A stretch of 64,000 nucleotides of DNA, taken from positions 248,001-312,000 of the forward strand of contig JAHLKG010000013.1 in assembly GCA_025526995.1 (NCBI GenBank), given 5' to 3'. Under the pieces are notes generated by a model. That model saw nothing but the letters and a program-made list of their open reading frames with translations, was not told the origin of the DNA and did not search any database. Positions 21,201 to 33,223 of the stretch are shown one piece after another. The stretch comes from Powellomyces hirtus. Lineage: Eukaryota > Chytridiomycota > Chytridiomycetes > Spizellomycetales > Powellomycetaceae. Position numbers and translations under genes: made by a program. Position 1 is the first letter of the stretch; each line of letters begins with the position of its first letter.

Positions 21201-24200
21201 AGTTATCGAGTTGACCAGTACAGCGCTGACATCGAGGATCTGCGGACTGGCGGTGATGGCTCCGCGTGCACCTTGGCCAATGACCGACAGCGTTGCCCTT
21301 CGCTGGCTGAAATCAGGTGATCGCTCATGATCGTACGGCTCCACCCCATCTAAAGTTGTAGAGTAAGTGATGAGACCCTCTACTCCCGAACGAAAGTGAC
21401 AAACATACGTCTAGAATCGTGCGAGTAAAAGCAAGGAAGCTTCATGATCCAATTCTTCTCGCCATTAGGTGCAAAGGTGCAGACAAAATCCATGGAGGTG
21501 TTTGGTGGCATTCGACCGCCAATCGGTTCCACGGAAACAATCGAAACGTACTGCTGAGGAACCCGCCACTGATGACCAACATGTCAGGGAGAGTCATTAC
21601 GAAGGTTCCTTTTGTCACGAAACGAACCTCAAAGTTTACGGTGATTTTCGATGTGTTCCGAGCAGTAAACGTACGTTTAGCTACTGCGCCTATGCACGTC
21701 GGTTTGAAACACACAGTATTGTCAGTGCCAAAGTTAAGATGAGGAAAATATCCCACTCCTTTGAGGTGGAATTCCTAAAAAGAAGCAACTTCGCAATCAG
21801 ATTTCTTTCAAGACAACCGTACTTTGCAGAGAACGCCGTACCTACATGGCTATTAGCTGCCGAACTATTGAACACACATCGCAAAGCCTGCTCAAAGATT
21901 CTCTGCTCACTAGGAGAGAATCTGAACACAAGCAACCGAGACTCATTCCTGTGCAGAACTCCGACACGTGGTTTGACCGTGAACGCAGCGCCGCCGGCGC
22001 TGGCCATTGCAGTTCCGCCACCCTGCCCTGATAATCCGCCATCGATGATTGCGAATTGGACAGGCGTGTCGCCCGCATTGGACACGCGAATGGTGCGATA
22101 AACTGATTTGTCAACGTGGCAAGCGGGAAAATCTAACCGAGTGCCGCCGACCTCAATTTTGGGAATGAAGGAGTCTTTTCCAGGCGAGAAAGTATTTCTG
22201 CGTAGTTTCAACAATTTATGAGTGAGACTGTCTGAATGCGTGTCAACCTGAATTGACATACCCTGTGACAAGAGGCGTAAGGCACCAAGGAGGAGTGAAA
22301 GTCTCTTCGTTAACCAAACGAAAGTTGCGCATGCTTTTGAAGTATACAAAGCACTCCAATTGCGCTCCATAGATAGAGTTATCCACATTTGGCCGAAAGT
22401 TCACCCGAAAGTCCACGGTGGTTCTAGGCAGTATGTCCGTAACAGCTGGCGACACTGTGAAAACAGACTCTTGTCTTCCGATAACGTGTACGAGTCAGAT
22501 GCAGGCCACAATGGAAGGAAACATCCGGTGCATCGTACCCACTGGTTTCCCCTGGCATGATCCATACGCAGGACATTTTGCCTTTGGTGTTGTTTGCAAT
22601 CCGGATTGTTTGGCTGTCGATGACACGGTATCGAGAGCATGACCCAAAGTCGACGTAAGTATCGACCAAGGTAACAGGCTCGGAATCACCGGTGTTCTCA
22701 TAAAAGTATTCACTTCCCACTCGGCATTCAGGATACGACGAGTCTCGGATAGTCTTCGACCCTGTATATCAACATTTACATCAATCAAAAGGCGTCTGAG
22801 TTAGCAATGTGCGATGATCCCTTACGATAAATATCGCCCTGTGCTTGATTTGTCCACTCAAGCGCACCGTTCTTGCAGATGACAGAGCCGGTTTTGATCA
22901 TCTCCTCCAGCTGCTCCGGTCCAAAACTCCATAATCCATTCTTCTGCCTTCTCTGGTAGTTCTCTATGTGCTTCGGGGTGAACGTCGCTGGCCTTCGCTT
23001 CTCATTATAGCAAGTTGCAATTAGGTCAAGGGTCAGGCCATCCTGATGCTCTACCAAACAGTAAACGCGTCTGTAGTAGTTAATCGGTTCTACCGCCGAG
23101 AACTTGATTGTGAGCGCCACGGAGGAGTTGGGATTAATGGTTCCCGACGGTTTATCAATGCGGAAAATGCTGTTTCGCTCCACCAGAAATTGGTAGAATG
23201 CACTCGTTGAGGAGTGATTTTGAACAAAGAGGGCTCTGGTGACTGTGTTTGTCGCGGGAACATCATTGAAATTGACCACATTGGTGTTCAAGGTCACTCG
23301 GGGTCCGACTCCATGACCGTTGCAGACAATCCGTACTGTGTTCCCGGAAAGAGTGGTGATGTCAAAGTAGTCGGTGGAAAGTATTCCTGCTGCTGCTGGG
23401 GCATATGTGATCATGATAGTCATGGATTTACCACTAGCTACAGTCCCGCTCAGTGATGAGAACTCGAAGTATGGATCCGAATCGCCTTCTGGCTGTTTGA
23501 TCCGAAAGTTTGCCGGTACCGCCGAGTGGTTCTGCAGCACAAACTTCCTTTCTGCGCTTTTGCCAACAAACACCTCTCCGAAATCAAACGTATGGTTTCC
23601 ACCCTCAATTGCAAGGAACGAGTACTTCCCAATTCCTAACACGCTCATGGCTAGCACCGAGTTTGACCGCTCCCACTGCTTCTTGTCGCCAAAGGTGCAG
23701 ATAGCGGTGGCATTGAACACAGATGCATCCGCCGGTTTGAAATCCATTGTGACTGGAATCTCAGAACCAGGCGTTAGGTGGCCGCAGTTGGGTGATATTG
23801 AGAAGGGTTTCGGTATTGTCCATTCATAATAGCTTGCGAGCTCTCCCACGTTCTTCAGAAGAAAGTTCACCCGAGCGGTCTCACGAGTGGGACATAGTTT
23901 GAAGTCAATTGTTTCAGGAAACTCGAGAACATGCTCTGGCAGCGTAGCTTTGACCGGCACATAGAACTTCCCGAAGGAACTACAGAATTCAATGACGTCG
24001 TGGTAGTTTTCCTGAAAATGAAAAATCTCAGCGCGACGCTACTCATCAGCCTAGTAATTCTCCAGTCTACCTTTGCGACAGGTCGGAAGGTGACGGGGAC
24101 TGTCCAATTCATTCCGGCACTGAGGGTTGTGGTTTCGGGGAACTCCATGGAGAAGTATCGAGTTTGCGGGAGCTTGTACTTGATTTTTTGGGTCTTCATT

Positions 24201-24549
24201 ACCACATTCTTTACTGTCATCTGCTTGACGTACTCGCCCCCAGGTTCCCTGCAGCCACAGGACTATCAGTATGCATGTTTACGATGTTTATGACGTAGGA
24301 ACTCTCTCACCAGTGAGTAAAATGAACCATCTCTGCGCAGTCAATGCCGAATTGTAATCGGCGATCATGTCGGTTTGGTGTTGGTATCAAGTTTTTCTGT
24401 GGCCGAGGGAGTGGTGGTGGAGGGAGGGGTTCAACCTCGATGGAAACTTTCTTTGGGGCTGCAGAGGCGAGCAACGTTGCTCGACTGGCTGGACGCTGCA
24501 GCGGCGATGGTGCATCAGGTTGAGACTGAGGCGGTTCGGAAGTGATCAT
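18234..24549 (-). CDS. CFAP65: cilia- and flagella-associated protein 65-like (ASH/MSP-domain axonemal protein)
   Basis: A long gene of more than ten exons spanning 6.3 kb, enough for roughly 1,800-1,900 residues, which fits CFAP65. It starts MITSEPPQSQPDAPSPLQRP and crosses the first intron as VHFTHWEPGGEYVKQMTVKN. Then it reads TQKIKYKLPQTRYFSMEFPE and NWTVPVTFRPVAK, the opening CFAP65 segment. Repeated ASH/MSP-type beta-sandwich domains follow. Examples are HTFDFGEVFVGKSAERKFVL (about 23580), FGATPVGCNPTVYHLNLHNS (about 20520) and LRVTVREIVVVTNVNNESDV (about 19520). The linker PATFTPKHIENYQRRQK (about 22960) is also family-like. The C-terminus (LPEKLRGEPLPYYAQ, then EGTLYNLMQEATLDEF) stops at 18234. 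CFAP65 acts in the central-apparatus or flagellar base region and is kept only by flagellated organisms. HYDIN or CFAP47 are less likely because of length and the N-terminal segment. Confidence 0.85.
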
Positions 24550-24781
24550 GACTGCCGCCCGTCGATCTTCTTGCTACTGCGTCGATTGTTCTGAAATTGA
24601 CAGGGATTTTAATTCGCGTTTCTGGAACTCCGCCTGGCGTCGCGTAAGGCCGCGCGTAACCATGTCCGAACGCGCTTTTGCCACAGAACGGTTTCAGCGG
24701 AGGAAACGGACCGTCAATCTTCCATTTGACGAAGAGATTCCCGTGTCTCAGTAAGATAGGATAAAGTGCAAAATAACCGTC
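24550..24781. promoter_or_regulatory. divergent promoter, CFAP65/SPC24
   Basis: 232 bases separate the two divergent start codons. A plus-strand open frame here (24542-24754) overlaps the CFAP65 start and has no recognisable content. No specific site could be named. Confidence 0.45.
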
Positions 24782-25572
24782 ATGCTTTCTACAACGCTCT
24801 CTATGAGTAAGGACTTTAAGGACCCTCTTGAGATGGCGGACCATCTGTTAGAGGGCATGAACGCCGCCCAAGATGCAGCGCTTATCCGAAGCATCACGGA
24901 TTTGGCACAACGAACCGAGGATGTGCGGGCAGAGGTGGTTGATGACGCTCGAGCGACGCTCAAAGGTGCGGAAAACATTGTCGTTGTCTTTTACCACCAG
25001 CATTCGCAAACACTGCATTGCAGCTCTTGCCAGGCAATTACAGGTAGCGAAGGAGGCTGCTAATAACCCCAAACGCCAGGTTGACGTCAACCAACACGCC
25101 GAAAGAATGATAGCCCTCGATCGGGAAAAGTACACAGTCGCTAAGGAAATGGCGGATATGGAGGACTCAATAGAGTCACTTGAATCGCAATTGGATCAAC
25201 TGGACAGGGAAATGAGGGAATTGGAAAGGGAAGAAGAGGTGGAGGCTCAGCTACCACCAACCAAAGAGCAGTGCGTATTTTTGGATATGTGGATGTCGCA
25301 TTCGCGTGTTCACTAAAATGGTATTTTCAGGTTGACCCTATCCATCTTCCATGGCCTGGGAATTGAGATGCAAAAAGACGAGAATGGAAATTACGTCCGG
25401 TGTAAAGTTCGTAAGTATAACTATGTCATTGTAACGCATATCAGCGAAACGCTCTCATCTCACTCAAATTAATGCAGGACGATACGCCAGCCAAGACATT
25501 CACATTCAAGACTTTGCGGACAAGTACTCCCGGTACTTTTATGCAAACTTGCTGTGGGATGCCTGCATATGA
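24782..25572 (+). CDS. SPC24: kinetochore protein Spc24 (NDC80 complex)
   Basis: Exon 1 begins MLSTTLSMSKDFKDPLEMAD. A start at the second Met (24803) is equally possible. The first intron (about 24966-25024) joins LK to ALARQLQVAKEAANNPKRQ. The middle is a continuous heptad coiled coil (YTVAKEMADMEDSIESLESQ, LDQLDREMRELEREEE). After two more introns the C-terminal globular domain reads LTLSIFHGLGIEMQKDENGN, YVRCKVRRYASQDIHIQDF and ADKYSRYFYANLLWDACI, ending at 25572. The pattern of long coiled coil, then LxIFHGLGIE, then FxDxYxxxFxxxLLWxxI is Spc24. With Spc25 it anchors the NDC80 complex to the inner kinetochore. Length, about 190-200 residues, is typical. Confidence 0.9.
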
Positions 25573-25893
25573 CGAAAACAAACGGAAAATACCAACCAGG
25601 CATCTCGGAGTAATTGTCATTTGACTTGTATATAGCATCTAGAACGAGATTTAGACTGCGTTGACACCACGAACGTGAATGCATAACACGATTTTTGAAG
25701 ATAACAGATGATCCGATGGCTGTCTCTTTCACTCTAGGTATCACATCTCTACTTTGGATCTGATGCAGTACCTAACACAAAGACCAAGTCGAGCTATTTG
25801 GCATTGTCGAAACACGTTACTCCTACAGATCCTATCGAGGCGAGTCACAGATAACCTCCGCACGATGATGATGCAACGAACAGAGTGGTCCAA
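25573..25893. other. convergent 3' intergenic region
   Basis: 321 bases between SPC24 (+) and the ArfGAP gene (-). Short frames only. No supported gene or RNA. Confidence 0.4.
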
Positions 25894-27963
25894 TCAGAAG
25901 AAGGAACTTGGCTGCTGCTTGGGCGTTCCTTGTCCTTGTCCCTGAGCAACCGCTCTTGCACCGCCGAATGACGGGCCCAGATCCGCAAATGGGTCAGCAG
26001 TTCGCTCCTGCTGCTGCTGCTGCGGCTGCTGTTGTTGTTGTTGTTGACCAAACGGTTGCTGTCCAAAGCCCGATTGCCCAGAATTCTGTGCGGCTCTGGG
26101 CTGCAACGAGCTCTGATCGAATGGCTGTATAAACAAGTGGGATGAGAAACAAAGAAGGTATCACGCGAACGTAGTGTCTCAACAGCTCACATACGTTGGC
26201 CTGACTGGCCCCGTAAGTATACGCTGGCTGCTGCCGGAGCATTTGCTGCTGCTGCATCATCTGCTGTTGTTGCTGCATCTGCATCTGTTGCAGGTATTGC
26301 TGCTGCTGCTGTGGTGTCATTTGTTGCTGCTGGCCTTGGTTCTGACTGGTGAATGGGTTCATCCCCATTCCCGCACCGCCAAACTGCTGCTGGCCACCTT
26401 GTTGGTTCGGCATACTTCCTCCAAATTGATTGTACATTCCTCCGTGCTGTCCTCCGCCGGGGAAACCCGCCTGTCCGCCACCAAACTGCTGCTGCTGAGG
26501 CATGTTGCCGAATCCACTCATCTGGTTTTGACGCGGGCTGTTGAATAGCGACATGATGTTATCCTTGTTGGCGCCTTTTGCGGCTGAGACGGCAGTAGGC
26601 GCTGCAGCGCCGAAGCTTGCCAAATCGTTGCTACCTTGATTGGATTGTTGATTGGCTGATGGCTGCGCCGGTTGTGCGGCACTGAAGAAGTCGGCCTCAA
26701 GACCAAACGGATCGTTGGATTTGGCCTGAGCTGGTTGCGCGGCTTGCTCCGCCTGCTGCTGCTGCTGACCAGGCTGTTGGCGAGCTGCCCCTCGTTGTCC
26801 GCGATTGGAAGACGAAGGAGGCTCCAGAACGAACCCCGTAGCTGCCGAATCGTTCCGGGCGGGAATAACTGGTGCTGAGTTGTTTGAGAAGCCTTGACCA
26901 CCAGCGTTCTGACCTTCCCTGCGATTTTTGGCGTCCAGAAGACGATTCGCGGCATTCTCAAGCTGTCCCCCAGATGCGTTCAAAGCTTGCAAGTTCTCCT
27001 CATCGTTGTTGAAGCCCATCGCCCTCAACGCTGCAAGCGCGGTCTGCACAGCCGGATACCTTCCGCTTTGTGCGTTCGAATTATTCTGTGCCAATGCGGC
27101 AGGAGACTGGCTGTTGGGCTGGGATGGCTTTGCAGCATTGGACCTTGCGGGGCTTGACTGCTGAGATGATGCCGATTGTGGCATTGCAACTAGCAACTCA
27201 ATCGCGGTAGCGACATTTCCATTGGCGCGCTTCAAGCAGCTAATGTTCCGCTGATCGTCCTCAAAACCCATGCCTCTCAGCGTGCGGATCTGCGTAGCGT
27301 ATGCGTTGGCGTCGCGCGAGAAATTCGCGTTCGAGGTTCGAGACTGTACCGAGAGACAATGATTGCGATCTCAGGATAAGTCACTTGTCAAAGATATCGG
27401 AACATTTTGGGTATGTCTTACCGCCCCACCCTCCTTCTCGAAATTTCGCTTTTCGTATTTGTTCCTGACATATTGCTCCATTTCCTGATCGCTATTGGAT
27501 GGAGGTGCAGGCGCACCGCCGGCCAGGAACTTTTCGTTAACTTTCTGGTTTCCCCACTGTCTCATGACCTGTTGACTCATGTCAAAAATCAATGATTCCT
27601 CCCGACGTTTTATAGTTCCGAAAGAGTTCGGGTTGCAACGCACCTCGAGTTGTTCGGGCGACCATGAGTCCAACGTCACTGATTTGATTTTGGAAATGTG
27701 GGTGCCAAGCTTTCGATGGAGGCCACCACAGCGAATGCCTGTCAAAGACAGTTTGTGTGAATCAAAAATGGCAATGATAAAGCAGAAGCAATATGATGCT
27801 CTTTACAAAGAAAGCAACCCAAGTTCGTTGACGCCCAACGAGGACCTCGCTCGCCACAATCGGCACAGGACTGATTTTCTGGCAAAGCGAGCAGCTCCTG
27901 CAGCACCTTCACATTCTGCTCATCTCGCTTCTTCTTTTCACGTTCGGTCAATTGGGAACTCAT
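25894..27963 (-). CDS. ArfGAP with two UBA domains and Gln-rich tail (Gts1-like)
   Basis: The start at 27963 gives MSSQLTEREKKKRDEQNVKV. The ArfGAP zinc finger reads CADCGERGPRWASTNLGC, then across an intron FLCIRCGGLHRKLGTHISKI. The spacing is C-x2-C-x16-C-x2-C with the catalytic arginine in RCGGLHRKLG. It continues SVTLDSWSPEQLEVRCNPN and KYEKRNFEKEGGA. Two UBA domains follow, IRTLRGMGFEDDQRNISCLK and LAALRAMGFNNDEENLQALN. The rest is low-complexity Gln/Gly/Asn/Met-rich sequence. A last intron joins ASQAN to PFDQSSLQPRAAQN, and the end reads RTADPFADLGPSFGGARA. DPF motifs are typical endocytic adaptor ligands. This is the layout of yeast Gts1 and S. pombe Ucp3. It should stimulate Arf GTP hydrolysis at Golgi or endosomes. 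The second UBA and the long Q tract make it prion-like in composition. Confidence 0.88.
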
Positions 27964-28506
27964 GGTTGCGGTGATGTTATCGTAAGACTTGAAACACAAG
28001 AAGCGAGCGTGGCAATGAACCGGTTAGAATAAAAGCTTTGAGAGCTGTTCCGATCGTCTGTGATTAGCAAAGGGCTCTCGAACACCGGAACGCCACACAT
28101 CTTATTTCAGCGCCTCTATTTAAAGTGTCAATGCCACTATTTGCTAACAGGGGATCACCACACGCGCTCTGCCACATGTATCTATTCAAAACTGACAGCT
28201 TTTTGATTTTCGTCCATTGACTTTTTGCACAGTGGGCGAAATGAATCATCCGACTGAATTGCCAGGATCGCTCCTTGCGAAGCCATTCAACGTATCGCCA
28301 TCAGGGGCAGATACAGAATGGAGGACTCTCATCGATACTTGCATAGCAATCTTTTGCACATATCGAAACAGCATCAGTCATGTCATCGCCAAAGAATAGG
28401 AGTTCAGCGGAGTCGCTTACGCAGTGCTGACTCACGATGAGTTCAATAATACAACTGCGCACATCTGCAGATAGAACTGCTTGGAACTCCATAGAACTGC
28501 GCAGCA

Positions 28507-28547
28507 CCGCGTGGACTGCGCGCGCAGCAATGCGCAGTTCCACGCGG
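28507..28547. repeat. GC-rich inverted repeat upstream of U2 snRNA
   Basis: The left arm ccgcgtggactgcgc (28507-28521) pairs with the right arm gcgcagttccacgcgg (28532-28547) with one unpaired base and a 10-nt loop. The same words (gaactgcgca) also occur just upstream at 28488. It lies about 110 bases before the U2 start, where a proximal sequence element or upstream activator is expected. Confidence 0.65.
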
Positions 28548-28613
28548 TCCGATCACAGCCAATCAGCATCATCTGCCTGGTCGCCCATTTTTTCATTTTT
28601 TCCATTCCCTCGG

Positions 28614-28622
28614 CTATAAAAG
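28614..28622 (+). promoter_or_regulatory. TATA-like box of the U2 snRNA gene
   Basis: The word ctataaaag lies 36-44 bases before the proposed U2 5' end, preceded by a T-rich tract. Position and sequence fit a TATA element for polymerase II (or III) start selection. Confidence 0.55.
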
Positions 28623-28657
28623 GCGGCCATCCCCCGGCTCCCCTTCTGTTTTCTCCA

Positions 28658-28849
28658 ATCCTCTCAGGCCTTTTGGCTAAGATCAAGTGTAGTATCTGTT
28701 CTATTCAGTCTGATAACTGAATCTGTTTTCATTGAAAACAAATGTTGTCAAACTTATTTTTGAATTTCGCCGGGTCTCCTTGGGCTTGCTCAAGGCCCTG
28801 GCATTGGTGTCCCTGGTATCGCACTACCTCCAGGTGACGCCGAACCTCT
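28658..28849 (+). ncRNA. U2 spliceosomal snRNA
   Basis: The 5' end reads atcctctcaggccttttggc then taagatcaagtgtagtatct, the near-invariant U2 stem I and branch-point region. The branch-site pairing sequence GTAGTA is at 28689-28694. The stem-loop II region (tgttctattcagtctgataa) is followed by an Sm-site-like word (atttttga, near 28761). Stem-loop IV is clear near the 3' end as tccctggtatcgcactacct then ccagg. Length, about 190 nt, matches other eukaryotes. U2 base-pairs with the intron branch point and with U6. The 3' end was set where the stem-loop IV region runs into an A-rich tract and is accurate to about 10 bases. Confidence 0.95.
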
Positions 28850-29456
28850 TTAAAATAAAAGGATGAAAAATATGAGTTGGGATTATAATGTGAAGCCGAA
28901 CGTCCAATTCAATAACTGATGAGCATGGCCACATTTTACGATTGTGCTCTCGGATTTGATCGTATGGTGTGCATGTGTCCACCGTCCATCATGGCTTCAA
29001 GTTGGCAGGTTTGATGTACAAGGGCAAGATGCGAGAAGGTACTCCCCGACATTCATTCCCACATTTATGCAGGTACTTCAGCCGCCTGCACCTTCATCGA
29101 CTGGAGCTTTGTTATCTGTGATGTTGCAATCAGTGGGTTCCAATCAGTGGATCCGACGAATGACGGGATACTGATCTAACGGTTTATCGATTCCCCAGCA
29201 TCGAAGATAACGTGACAGTACTATTGAAATCGTTTGGATCCAGCGCCCAAACAAATGAGTCTCATACGGAAGCAGGGGAGGGCAGTCAGAGACCAAAGAA
29301 ACAAAGAAAGAAAAGCTGAACTGAAGTGTTTCGTATGCAACTATAAGAGGTGTTTTGAGTGGAGATCCAGTGGTACACGTGTTCCCCCGAGAGACCCGGC
29401 GATTAATGTGAATAAAAAGCGATTTTTCAAGTGAAAGAAAGGGTGGTGTGGTGTGT
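28850..29456. other. intergenic, U2 to kinase 3' end
   Basis: 607 bases. Open frames here start at non-ATG codons and carry no recognisable protein. It should contain the U2 3' processing signal and the kinase 3' UTR. No repeat or RNA gene seen. Confidence 0.4.
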
Positions 29457-31493
29457 CTATTTGGATTTGGTAGGAGAGTTACCTCCCGCCCTGCGGGCAG
29501 CGATGGCCGCCACGTCGGGCTTGGGCGGATGGTCAGAGTCCATTCTTGATCTCTCCACGACCCTGCTCTCGCGTCCCTCTTCCACGCCCGTCATGTCTAC
29601 CCCGTCGTCTCGGCCCTCCATCACGTCGCGGTGCATGGAGGTTTCTGATGCAGGCGGGCCGGGTATTGACCCTGGCATGTTCATTATGGCGCCCATCGTG
29701 AGGGATTGCGTTGGGAGGGCTTTGCGGGTCTTTGTGAAATCGTAAAGTTTGAATTTTTCTTCCATGATTCGCATGTCGCGTGTCACGGCAGGGTCTTCAC
29801 CCTCTTTTGCTATAGATGAGAATCGAAAAGGGTTTAGCCTTCCTCTATTCTACATAAGACTAGGCAATGCAAACGATGGACACGATGCGCTTACGCTTAT
29901 CTTCTTCGCCCTCCTTCTTCTTCTTTCGCGGCTTCGCCTTTAGGGGATTGTCCTCTAGCAGCAGCTCCTCCAACTCGTGTGTGGCATCGAAGTTGGCGCG
30001 TTTTGCCTACAATCACGAGCAGGTTAAAAATGGTTGTTCGTTGTGTCAGTGCCAATTAGATATCTGCGCCATACGTCTGGCACGAAAGGTGGTGTGCCCT
30101 CCTTCTTTTCGATGTCTTCCCATATATAGCCCTTGAACCAAGGAAGTGCTCGAAACCGCTCCTGACCTCCGGACTCTGGGCAACCCAGTCTCTTCGTTAT
30201 GTCTCGGTTGAGCAGCTGGCAAAGCACAAAAAAAACATTTATTGACCCTGTTGACCCACATTAGAGCGATGTGCATTTGCGGTTCTTACGTCTTTCAGCA
30301 CATCTACACAGTCGCTGCTAACGAGGTCGCGAGCATTTCCTGGGAACTCCAGCTCATCCGTCAAAATCGCCTCAGTGAGAGCTTCATTTGTCTTTGCTCG
30401 GAATGGGCGCTAATGTGAAGTGTTAATGAATGGGTGCGCAGGGGACGCCACATGCGCAATAAGCCCATACCTTGCCAAACGCCATTTCATATGATAGCAC
30501 GCCCAAACTCCACCAGTCGACCGAAGAAAAGTACCCCTTCTTGTTCAAAACCTCGGGTGCTGGCAACACGTGCATAGGTTGAGTCCTGTGCAACGTTCAA
30601 TTTACGATCACATTCTGGTACGTACCCATATACGCCATACTGCCAGCAACAGCGGTCAACGGCTTCTCTTCGCGGTAGTGTACAGCAATGTTGAAATCTG
30701 TCAAGTGAGCATGTCCCTTCTCGTCCAGCAGCACTACACGAGTTTTCGAGCATTTGAGTGTCAGCAGGCTTTAGGAAAAGAGGACACTCTTTCATCGGCA
30801 TACCATTGTCCGGCTTCAGATCTCTATGAACGATCTTTTTGCTGTGCAGGTACGCCAACCCGCATGCGACCTCGGCCGTGTAGAACTTGACCATGCTTTC
30901 TTTCAGCATTCCCATACGGTCAAGATGGAATCGCAGATCACCGCCCAACATCAGATCCAAGATCATAAATAGATTCTCGTCGTCCTGGAACGCATAGCGC
31001 AAGTTACTGTTGGGTGGTGATGACAGCCTTCAATTAGCTGTGTCTCTAACTGAACATGAGACTGTTGGACGCGGCACGTACCAAACAAACGGACACTCAA
31101 CCTCTTCTAGTAAGCGCCGCTCTTGAATAATATTTTCTACTGCCCTCATTTTGATACATTTTGCTTTATTGATGTATTTGAGGGCGTAGATGGCTTGAGT
31201 TCCCTTGTGCTGTACGACCCGAACCTACATGATCGATGGGGAATGTTCAGAGAACGGGTTCCAATGTGCGTGTCTTTGAAAATGGTGCATTCGGTATATA
31301 CCTTCCCAAAAGCGCCTTTGCCAACAGATCTCAGGAGGTGGAAATGATTTAACTCCACTGCAGGACAATAGTCAGGAGGATCAATACGCGCGCGCCACCT
31401 TATGATTTTTTTCCCACTGAGTGCTCGGGCTCAACAATACCTACCTTCCTGAGTGAAGTCAATGGGCTCTTCCTTGCAGCATGCTACACCCAT
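29457..31493 (-). CDS. STK32: AGC-type protein kinase, STK32/YANK family
   Basis: The start at 31493 gives [17 protein letters not shown]. Gly2 is a myristoylation site and CC a palmitoylation pair, so membrane anchoring is likely. Exons then supply the glycine loop [10 protein letters not shown], the ATP lysine in [11 protein letters not shown], then [18 protein letters not shown] and LGGDLRFHL. The catalytic loop is [10 protein letters not shown]. The magnesium loop reads HLTDFNIAV: it has DFN instead of DFG, which is characteristic of the YANK/STK32 family. AGSMAYMAPEV and [17 protein letters not shown] follow. After the kinase fold, [17 protein letters not shown] and a Lys-rich run ([11 protein letters not shown]) match the STK32 tail. 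A C-terminal extension of about 110 residues ending [12 protein letters not shown] is specific here. Substrates are unknown for the family. All catalytic residues seen are intact. Confidence 0.9.
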
Positions 31494-33223
31494 CACTCTT
31501 GTAGAAGTTCGAGGCGCGCGGAAGGCGGACGGACGCGGACGGGCGGGGACACGAGCGCAGCGGAACGGGCCAACGTTGATAGCACCGTAGCGGCGACTGA
31601 AACGACAGGCGAAAAGGACGTGTCTCCGGGGTCTGCTAGCTAACTGAGTTGGTCTATCCCAGACAAGCACCTATGAGGCCAGTTGTATGCGGCAGTTTTT
31701 GAAAGCGCAATATGTCCTGGACCAAGGCAAGGAAATGGGGTGCTGGGCGAAACGGTGAAATGGGTGAGCATATACTCAAGAAAACTGCCCCCGGTGTCGG
31801 TAGCGGAGAACCACTCGAGCCAACCCTTATATCCCGGCTATCTCTCCAGTATTCAAGCAAGGTCGTGATGCTGTTTATCGTTGCTATTTTTAGAAAAAAT
31901 TTGCTTGGTGGCCGGGTTTGCATGAGACATGCGCACTTACAACAAGTGCGGGCAATTAAAAGCTGTCAGACTACTATAGACTTGGTTCTCATAAAGTAAC
32001 GACCGAGCTCTGGAGCATACTGCGAGCTGGAGCACAGGACGGGGACTCTGAAAGGGAATTGAAAGGTTTGGTAGTTCCAAGATGGCCCCGTGGGCAAAAA
32101 CCTTGCCTGGCGGACCGGGTTACGTACACACACACAATCACACATCCCCTTTTGCCGTCGGAGTTTCGTAATTGGTTGGGTTGTCCAATTAGATAGATCA
32201 CTGACCGCAGACTCGTTACACTGAATGGACGGCGACAACCAGCTCCCGGGTTTGGAGCAGATTCACTCTTACTTGCATTATCAGGATAATAACGTACATT
32301 TTAGACAGTGCGGGAGGACCTTTTGCCTCAAGAGCTCTGACAAAGATAGGTATGACCCCACACCATCTACGAAATAAAATCGGTGGGGGGGGGGGGGGGG
32401 GGGGGCATTCTAAAGATGATTATGAAGCACTCCAGCTATGGTTTTCTCTGAAATACCGGTTGGGACGATTTACCACAAAGTTACACGCGGAGTTGCTGTA
32501 ACGTGCCGACAAGCGCGCGCTGGATGGCAGGGTTGAATTAGAAGAGGCCAACGTAAAAGTGTCTTGATTAGGGCACATGAATCATGTCGCGTGCGCGCGC
32601 GCGTGGGGACGTTTGCACTCAGGTTTGCACTTTGAAGGTGTGGCGGCGGTGCGGACCGTGGCAGTGTGATATTTCATCAGATTTATGATGTTTGCAAGGT
32701 AGGCGCCTGCTCCGTGGCCAGATCCTGCTCAACCATCGTTATATTCCCCAAAATGGTCCAAAATACAATGCATATAGACAGTTCGCCCGCCTACGACACG
32801 CTTCCATTACGAGCACGTCGGAACACTCGGCGGACAAGGAATCCTTTTTGATGGACTGCTGGATTCTTGCCAAATACTAGCCATCCGTAGCGTGAAATGA
32901 CTGTGCTTGGGGTCGGATGGGAGCATAATTGAGCAGCTTGCCTTAGAGTATACAGGCGGCATATTATAGTGTATTATAGCGTAGTTTCTGGACTGGATTC
33001 TCTGTGAATGCGATTCCCCTGCGCCGGCCGACGCCGACTCTGATGCGAACATACGCTCAATGCTTGTTTTGTTTTTCAGATGATAATTGCGATGCACATA
33101 CATAGCGGCTTTCCGTCTATGCTACAGGACCCAAGGATCGCCGCGCTCTATTCGATATATAAATGACGAGCTCACTGTTTAGTGCACGATGAATCTGCGA
33201 ACCTGTACACCCATTTAGTTCAT
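31494..33223. other. long intergenic region with a poly-G tract
   Basis: 1.73 kb between the kinase start and the SerRS end, both on the minus strand. It holds the kinase promoter. Features seen are a 21-base G run (32385-32405), a gcgcgcgc tract near 32592-32602, and scattered short frames on both strands with no recognisable product. I cannot support a gene here. Confidence 0.4.
32385..32405. repeat. poly-G homopolymer tract
   Basis: Twenty-one consecutive G residues on the plus strand in a non-coding region. Length may be affected by sequencing. Confidence 0.8.

Larger units (their letters stand above)
27964..28657. promoter_or_regulatory. divergent region between ArfGAP and U2 snRNA
   Basis: 694 bases hold the ArfGAP promoter on the left and the U2 promoter on the right. 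A short ATG-started frame at 28241-28399 (53 codons) has no recognisable product. A GC-rich inverted repeat and a TATA-like box near U2 are listed separately. Confidence 0.4.

Noticed and set aside
29234..29434. 66-codon basic frame after U2
   Set aside because: Starts at a TTG codon and shows no family signal.
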